Both the position numbers and the translations under genes were made by a program. The notes beneath the pieces are model-generated. The model was given only the letters and a program-made list of their open reading frames with translations. It searched no databases and had not been told where the DNA came from. DNA of 64,000 bases from Patagioenas fasciata (Eukaryota; Chordata; Aves; Columbiformes; Columbidae): assembly GCF_037038585.1 (NCBI RefSeq), contig NC_092520.1, forward strand, positions 64,479,501 through 64,543,500, given 5' to 3'. Shown here in pieces: positions 58,148 through 64,000 of the stretch. How positions within the stretch are numbered: position 1 is the stretch's first letter; each line of letters starts with the position of its first letter.

Positions 58148-60484
58148 GACCTCTTACAAGAGCCTCCTTGTGTCTGATTACAAAGTTCTGCCATGCTGAT
58201 GTTGTTGTGATCTGTTCTCCTTTTCAAGCACATTTAAAAGGGGGGGGTCAGGCCACAGAAAACAGTTCTTAAAGGCTCAAAAATGCCTAAGAAAGGTGAG
58301 CTCAGAGATAGGGTTTTTTCCACAGGTACAAATACTTCAGTTGTGAACAACCCTCTGCTAAAGAAACACAAACCAACACCTGGGAGTGTGCAATTAGCAA
58401 TGTGTCAAAATAAATGCTAGCAAACCAGGACATCCCTTCTCATATGTGCTTGTTCAGGTGTCTCACAGGAAGGTTGGGGCAAAGAGAAAGTCACAGGGAA
58501 GCATGAGCAGCACAGCAAGATTAGGGGACACATATAACTAGAAGAATTAGAGTCATTCAAAACAGTGGTCTTCATCACTGTTTCTTTACTGATCAGAGTA
58601 AGAAAGCATCAGCTGATGTTTGCAGAGCAGCTGTATAGTTTTCAAAAGGAGGTAGTGGTGTGAGGTTCATATTCTGTCCTTTGACACTGATCCTTCATTC
58701 TGAAAGCTACTATAGTTTTCTTAGTCCCTACACATCACAGTTGCTAATGAATTATTTTCTATTTTTTTTACTCATAAGTTTCTGTCAATTTTGATTTGTA
58801 ATAGAGAATGTAGGTGGTTTCCCTTCAACCTGAGACTTTTTCAAAATGGCACTGGGACCATTTTGAAAAAACAGAAGAGGCAATGCTTTGTGTCTGAGTG
58901 CAGTCATACAGTTCTACCTGTTTTCCTTTTCTGTAGTCCCTTCTTCACCCTGGGACAGCAATACCCTTTGAGGGTACATTTCTGGAAGCTGCAGGAGCTT
59001 GTGGTAGGTGCGATAGTGCAACGGTTCTTACTACAAGAATTAACATAAAAGGGGGGGAGGGGTGCAGGCAAGGACTTGAGATACAGAGACAGTTTAAATC
59101 CACAGGCAGTGTATATATGACTCAGAAGGGGGAGAGCAGCAGCAGCAGCAACTAGAGGAGATAATGTATGTTAGGAAGCATTTTTTCTGCAGCTGGCTTG
59201 GGATGCCTAATGCTTTTCGTGTGTGAAAGTTCTTGTCTCTTTCTGAAAAGTTATAAGCAGCTGTAAACATATTTTCATTAACATCTTCTTGCTTTGATGT
59301 CCACTGCCATCAAACTTAGTTGAGAAGAACTGAAGCAATAGGGTAATACTACTTGTTACCAGAACAGGCTACTGTACCAGCAGCTATGGAACCCCAGAGC
59401 AGCAAGCGAGGGGTTACTGTGAATGAAAAACTTCAAAGATTGCTATTTATAAAGAAAATTAGGGTAGCTAGTGCTTCCTCATTATTATAAAACACAACTC
59501 CCTCAATGTCTTAAAAAAAAGGATAAAAGTAACTAAAGGTGAGGCATCTTCTGCAGCATCATCTCCAGCACGTGTGCTAGATTGTTCTGCTCTGCTGCTG
59601 TATAGTGGCAGTGCTGATTGTGCCTTCTGTTCCCAACCAGCCTCCTTTCCCAGGCATTATCAGGAAGCAGCAGTTTTAGAGGAAGAATAAACCTTTGACT
59701 TCCTGCTCCCCTCTCTATCGTGTTATGAGCAACCTTGTACCACACAGGGTTGCTATCACATGCAGAAGTGTCTGCAGCTCCCCCCAACCATCAACCAGGT
59801 CTTATATCTACTGCCACTAGAAATTCAGCTTTTGAGGTATATGCCTTTGACTTTGCTGCAGTTTCCACCATTGTAGCTCTGCCTGTATAACCCCACTACC
59901 GAGTGCTGAAAGGTTTTTGCCAAGGATTACATCATTCTTGTATAATTACATCACACAGCCATAGCTAACACACACGGTGGCTGCTGTATGCAGCTAGCGT
60001 ATGTACCAGTTTCACAGACTGGAGGTGTCACAAACCATTGAGCACTGAATTTTTGGGTGCAGGTCTGGCCTAATTCAAGCTTCAGAGCAGCAGTCGCCTA
60101 GTGGAAAACTTTCACTTGCATTACTATAAAATCCTAATTTTAGCACGGGTCGCTGTAAGTGAGCTTGCTTAAGTAACGGCCAAACAAAACGTGATGAGGA
60201 AGCACCGACAGGATGTTGTGGCAACGAACCGCACCACCCTGCCCCACCAGCACCCGTGCCCCCAGAAGCGCGCTCAGCGGCAAGGGTAGCAACAGCCCGC
60301 GCTCGCTCCTCTGCCGTAAGGCGGGCTGGCCGGCGGCGAGGCCGAGCGGGGCGGCGCTCCCCGCGGCGGCGAGGCCGAGGCGCGGGCCCGTGTCCCGCAG
60401 CCATCAGGAAGCGGGGGATCCCGGGGCCTTCCCGCCCTCTCACGCCGCTGCGCGGGAAGCGGCTCGCGCCCGCGCGCCTACGAC

Positions 60485-60490
60485 CACGTG
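60485..60490. promoter_or_regulatory. E-box CACGTG
   Basis: CACGTG in the context GACCACGTGCTCGG, a palindromic USF/MYC-type E-box within the TFDP1 CpG island. Motif match only. Confidence 0.45.
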
Positions 60491-60579
60491 CTCGGCGGCG
60501 GCGGCGGCCGCCGAAGAGTAATCTCGCGCCGATGCTTCCCGCGCGCTCGCCGCCGGCGCCGCAGGGCGGGGAGTCGGAA

Positions 60580-60588
60580 GGCGCGAAA
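60580..60588 (-). promoter_or_regulatory. E2F/DP consensus site
   Basis: GGCGCGAAA on plus is TTTCGCGCC on minus, an exact canonical E2F site, in GGCGCGAAAATCCCGCGC. Since TFDP1 encodes the obligate E2F partner, autoregulation is plausible but is inference. Confidence 0.55.
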
Positions 60589-60678
60589 ATCCCGCGCATG
60601 CTCCCTCCGCCCATGGAGCGGCGGGCGGTTGGCTTAGCCCGCTCCGCGTGTGCCCGTGCAAGGCACGCTACACCCCCG

Positions 60679-60686
60679 TGACGTCA
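60679..60686. promoter_or_regulatory. Perfect CRE (TGACGTCA)
   Basis: The palindromic TGACGTCA octamer, followed 9 bp later by a second half-like GCGTCACG. It is in the CpG island about 1.6 kb before the TFDP1 start codon and is a good CREB/ATF candidate site. Confidence 0.6.
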
Positions 60687-60954
60687 GCGCGCAGCGTCAC
60701 GCCGGTGGGACGCACAAAAGTGTAAGTTTCAATTTTTTTTTTCCCCCCCTGCCAACGGTGGGGGGAAAAAAAAAAAAATAAAGAGGAAAGAGCGGCGGGG
60801 TCGCGCGCGCGGGGCCCGGGTAGGGGCCGCTGCCGTCGCGCCCGCCCGCCCCCCGCCGCCTCTTCACACCCCCCCGTTCCCCTGCGCGGGCCCCTCGGCG
60901 GTCGGGGCGCGGGCCGGGGCAGCGGCGGCGGGCAGGTGTGCGGGGCCACGGGCG

Positions 60955-60963
60955 GGCGGGAAA
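60955..60963 (-). promoter_or_regulatory. E2F-type site 2
   Basis: GGCGGGAAA on plus equals TTTCCCGCC on minus, a second canonical E2F sequence in the TFDP1 island. Whether it lies upstream or downstream of the transcription start is unknown. Confidence 0.45.
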
Positions 60964-62216
60964 GGCCGGGCGGCCAGCGAGGGCGGCTGGGCAGCAGCCT
61001 GCCAGGCTGGCGACCGGCGGGCGCTGAGGCGGGCTGGGAAGTGACAGCCCGCCGGGTGAGCCCCCTTCCCCCCGCACCCCCCGCCCCGGAGCGCGGAGAG
61101 GGGGGCGGTCCCTGACGGCCCCTTCCCTTCCCCCCACCCCGCCCGAGCTGCCGTTGGGGCCGTTGCTCTCCCGCCGCCTCCCCCCGCGTCGGCTCCCTCC
61201 TCCCCTGCCCCCTCCCGTCGGGCTCGCAGGCCCGCGCGCGCCGCCGCACATGTGCAGTCGGGCGCCTCCGCAGCAGCGCGGCGGCGGGCGGGGGGTGCTC
61301 CCGCTCCGCGCTCCGGGTCCCTGTCTGGGGGCGGCGGCGGGGGATGGAGCCGGCTCTCTTTGCCTTCGGCCGCTCAGGTGCGGGCAGCCCGGGCCGGCCT
61401 GCGGCGGGAGGAGGATGGGGAGCGGCGAGAGGGATAGGATGGAGGAAGGGGTGGGGGGGAGTGCGCGCCGCGGTGTGCTGCCGCCGGCGGGGCGAGGGGG
61501 CTGGGGCCGGGGTGGACCCGCTTCCCCCGCTGCCCCTTCCCCCTGGTCGCCGGCGGTGCCGCCTGGCGCGCGGGCGCGTCCCCCCTTCCTCGCGCCCCCG
61601 CCGCCTCTGAGGCGATTAGCGCGGCCCCTCGCTGCCGAGGGGAGGCGGCGCGGGGCTTAGGGTTTTCCCCGGGCGGTGAGGCCCTGGTCGGGGGGCGGGT
61701 GGGCGCTAGGTGCCCGAGGCGCGGTGGCGACTGCCAGTCTGTGCTTCTCGGTGCAACCGAGGCCCGCCCGCCTGCGAGGAGGAAAGGGGGGGGGGGCCGT
61801 TGCAAGGCCCCGGGGGGGAGCTGGCCCCCGAGGCCTACTTGTGCCTGCTGCTGGAAATGGGGGTGGGGAGGAGGAGGCCAAGGGAGGGATCTCTTCCCTC
61901 GCCTCTTCTCCGCGCGCCCTGCTCTGCGGTGTTGCAAGGGGCGCAGCTGGACAGGGACCGGCCCGGCGTGGGCTGCCCGCTGCCCCGCTGGGATCGGGGA
62001 CGGGCTGGGGGAAGGGCGCTCCCGCCAAGGGAGAGCTCGCGGCCCTGGGCGGGGGCTGGGCGAGGGGCTTAGGGGCTGAATTGGTGATGACAGAAAACTT
62101 TTTAAACCGCTTTTTTTAAAAAAAAGTAAATTGCGTTTTGTAGTAAATAATTCCAGTTGTAACAACTTTCCCTCTTTTCATTTTTATAGCTGATGATGTC
62201 TTTGCTTGCTTTCTAG

Positions 62217-62298
62217 AAAATAGCATTGTCTCTGTGTCCTGCTGCTGTCAAGATTTTAAGAGGACTGATTTCTAGTCTTTGGTAACATGGCAAAAGAT
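62217..62298 (+). CDS. TFDP1: TFDP1 first coding exon (CDS 62287-62298), partial gene
   Basis: TFDP1 (DP1) is the dimer partner of E2F factors in cell-cycle transcription. A strong acceptor (TTTGCTTGCTTTCTAG at 62216) precedes 70 bp of 5'UTR and ATG GCA AAA GAT (MAKD), then donor GTAAGT at 62299. MAKD followed by a phase-0 intron fits the vertebrate DP1 N-terminus MAKDAGLIEANGEL. The start has a good context (AACATGG). An alternative acceptor TTTTTATAG at 62189 would lengthen the 5'UTR by 27 bp. The call also relies on synteny downstream of TMCO3. The remaining exons lie beyond the right edge. A 5'UTR exon 1 in the CpG island is expected, with candidate donors at 61377|61378 (CTCAG|GTGCGG) and 61055|61056 (GCCGG|GTGAGC). 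Confidence 0.85.
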
Positions 62299-64000
62299 GT
62301 AAGTATGTTTGTAGCACACTGTGTGTGGAAGCATAGCTCACAGAATATTTTTGGTTTTGTTAACAAAAGCAAACCAGGTCATGCTTTATAATAGCTGTCA
62401 TTAATTAATGTGTGAAACTTACTATATCTATATTGTACATCAAGCCTAGGCTGTGTCTCGCTGTGGATGTAACAACATAAACCAGCTTCAGATCTGCAGC
62501 CATTTTTTCGAAGTAATTAATCTTAAGAATTCACCATGCTCATAAAAGCATGCGGGCCATTGGCATTATGTGTTTGCATACTGAAAACTAAACCAGCTTG
62601 GTTTTGAATTGAATGTTTAAAAACCCAGCAAATACTGTTCAGATGACAGAGTTGTCATTGACTAACGTCAACTAGCATTGCCTTTCTTGTGTCCAAGGAG
62701 GTAGCATATATTCAAGGGAGTGAAGATGGTTTAGTGTCTGTATTTGTTCATTTTTTGTCTCTTGGCTACCAAAAGATGCTAGTTAGTGTCTGTAAAAACA
62801 GGCTTTGGGGACTTTCATCATAGACTTCCATTACCATGGATATTAAGGTTAGTGGTTTTGAGTCTGTGGCCTACCTCTTGAATCATGTTTGCTCTTTACC
62901 TATTCCAGTACTTCTAAAAAGCAAAATTTCACACATTCTGCATTTAACATGTAGTTCACTGTTAATACCTAATATAATTGGGCTTTCACATTCCCTTATT
63001 GAAAACAGGACAAGATACCACTCTGTATTCAAATTAGAATATATCTCACATTCAGAAAAGCCCCTCAAAACAACAGCATGCAAACTAAAGAGATACAATT
63101 CAAATTTGTAAACAGCAGGTTGCAATCTAATATGGGCTGTTGTAGTTTTCAAGTAGCAAGAATTTCCATGAAATAGTGATTGGTTTAACAAATTACTACT
63201 GTAGAGAGTTTCAGTAATTTGGCAACAAGTGAAAAACATCTTCATGTGTGGAGAAGCAACCAGAAATACGTAGTCACTTAAAGCTTGCCTGGAAGAGATA
63301 AGGGTGGCCAAGTATGTTACAGATAGCAGAGTTCAGGGAATGAAAGGCCGTTTAAGCGGGAAGAAAATGAAAGAGAAATGTTAGACTAGGAGATGAAATT
63401 GAAGCAGTTCGAAGTAATTAAGATACTAAAGTATGTTTAATATTAGATGTTGGGAGATGAACTAAGTAAAGAAATGCTAGCACCTGGAAATACAGATGAA
63501 TATCCTAAAAGGTCTAAAGGAGCAGAATGAGAATAAAACATTTCAGAACCTAGTTTTTGAAAGACCTAGCTTTTTCTAGAAAAGACAGTAGTTAAGGAAG
63601 GAATAACATACATGATAACAAATTTCAGAAATGGTAGAAGGTGCTACAGATAGAAAAATGGGTTGTTTTCTGTATCTTTAGTACAAGAATTGGTAAGCTG
63701 TATTTGGAAAAATAGAAATGTAAGTTGGGTTTTAGGTACAATTTTAAGTGTACTTGAACACCAGAACAGGGTAGCTAGAAAGGGTATGAAATCCTAATTG
63801 AAGGATTGTCTAACCTGTTCTTAAAAACCTCTACACATACTTAATCCTGCCTCAGGGAAGAAAGATGAACTGCTTACCTTTTTGCAGACTATTACATACT
63901 CACCATTACATGGCGTCTAAAATGTGTAGTGAATGCTGGGAAATTTTAAATTTCCAACTCTTGATTATGGGCCCTACTAGGTTTGATTTAATGCTAGAAG
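62299..64000 (+). other. TFDP1 intron after first coding exon
   Basis: AT-rich sequence to the right edge. No exon continuing the DP1 reading frame and no recognisable repeat was found. Open frames on both strands (62836-63311) show no domain. Confidence 0.8.

Larger units (their letters stand above)
54326..60180. other. TMCO3-TFDP1 intergenic region
   Basis: 5.9 kb between the TMCO3 poly(A) signal and the TFDP1 CpG island. It includes a hAT-like fragment (about 57421-57600) and a CR1 (about 57698-58147). The 56440-57400 part is GC-richer, with minus-strand open frames of 90-97 codons that have no recognisable domain. A short CAG run lies at 59139-59150. No gene is supported. Confidence 0.75.
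60180..62080. promoter_or_regulatory. TFDP1: CpG island, TFDP1 promoter
   Basis: Abrupt rise in GC and CpG density from about 60180 to 62080, immediately before the first TFDP1 coding exon. It holds an E-box (60485), an E2F-type site (60580), a perfect CRE (60679) and another E2F-type site (60955). Many long open frames on both strands here translate to low-complexity Arg/Pro/Gly/Ala and are artefacts of GC content. Confidence 0.85.

Noticed and set aside
59139-59150. Short CAG repeat as a possible expansion locus
   Set aside because: Only about four units in intergenic DNA; too short to be notable.
60075-62165. Long open frames in the TFDP1 CpG island (up to 263 codons)
   Set aside because: Same low-complexity GC-driven composition on both strands; the true coding start MAKD lies after the island at 62287.
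1-64000. CRISPR arrays, bacterial operons, prophage or plasmid features
   Set aside because: Sequence is vertebrate nuclear DNA with introns, CpG islands and LINEs; no regularly spaced repeats or prokaryotic gene layout are present.

Overview
The window is a piece of a vertebrate nuclear genome, most likely a bird. It holds intron-rich genes with vertebrate splice signals, two CpG islands, CR1-type LINE fragments (the dominant non-LTR element of birds and other sauropsids), two solo retroviral LTRs and decayed hAT-type DNA elements. The gene order DCUN1D2 (-) / TMCO3 (+) / TFDP1 (+) matches human 13q34, so this is a conserved syntenic block. The species cannot be fixed from the sequence alone.

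Layout. Positions 1-9838 contain no recognised exon and are read as DCUN1D2 intron 4, because exons 5-7 would lie beyond the left edge; a 5'-truncated CR1 (about 6270-7283) sits here. DCUN1D2 exons 4, 3 and 2 lie at 9839-9969, 12419-12587 and 15497-15713 (minus). Exon 1 ends at 18251 and appears to carry only the start codon. A CpG island (about 17400-19450) is the divergent promoter of DCUN1D2 and TMCO3 and contains two ZNF143/THAP11-type motifs. TMCO3 occupies about 18650-54325: a 5'UTR exon (or exons) in the island, then 12 coding exons from 21665 to 53255 that join in frame into a 678-residue protein. Its introns carry two antisense-looking solo LTRs and a fold-back hAT element. Positions 54326-60180 are intergenic, with a CR1 and a hAT-like fragment. 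A second CpG island (about 60180-62080) is the TFDP1 promoter, with a perfect CRE, an E-box and E2F-type sites. The first TFDP1 coding exon (MAKD) ends at 62298 and the rest of the window is intron.

Function. DCUN1D2 promotes cullin neddylation, TMCO3 is a CPA2/Kef-type cation-proton antiporter with a luminal coiled coil, and TFDP1 is the DP1 dimer partner of E2F. They are neighbours by conserved synteny and not by operon-like function, although DCUN1D2 and TMCO3 share a promoter region.

I found no new biological system. The most notable items are the start-codon-only exon with its divergent ZNF143-type promoter, the pair of directly oriented solo LTRs that bracket TMCO3 exons 5-10, an unusually weak splice acceptor at TMCO3 exon 12, and a few unassigned exon-like open frames at the left.
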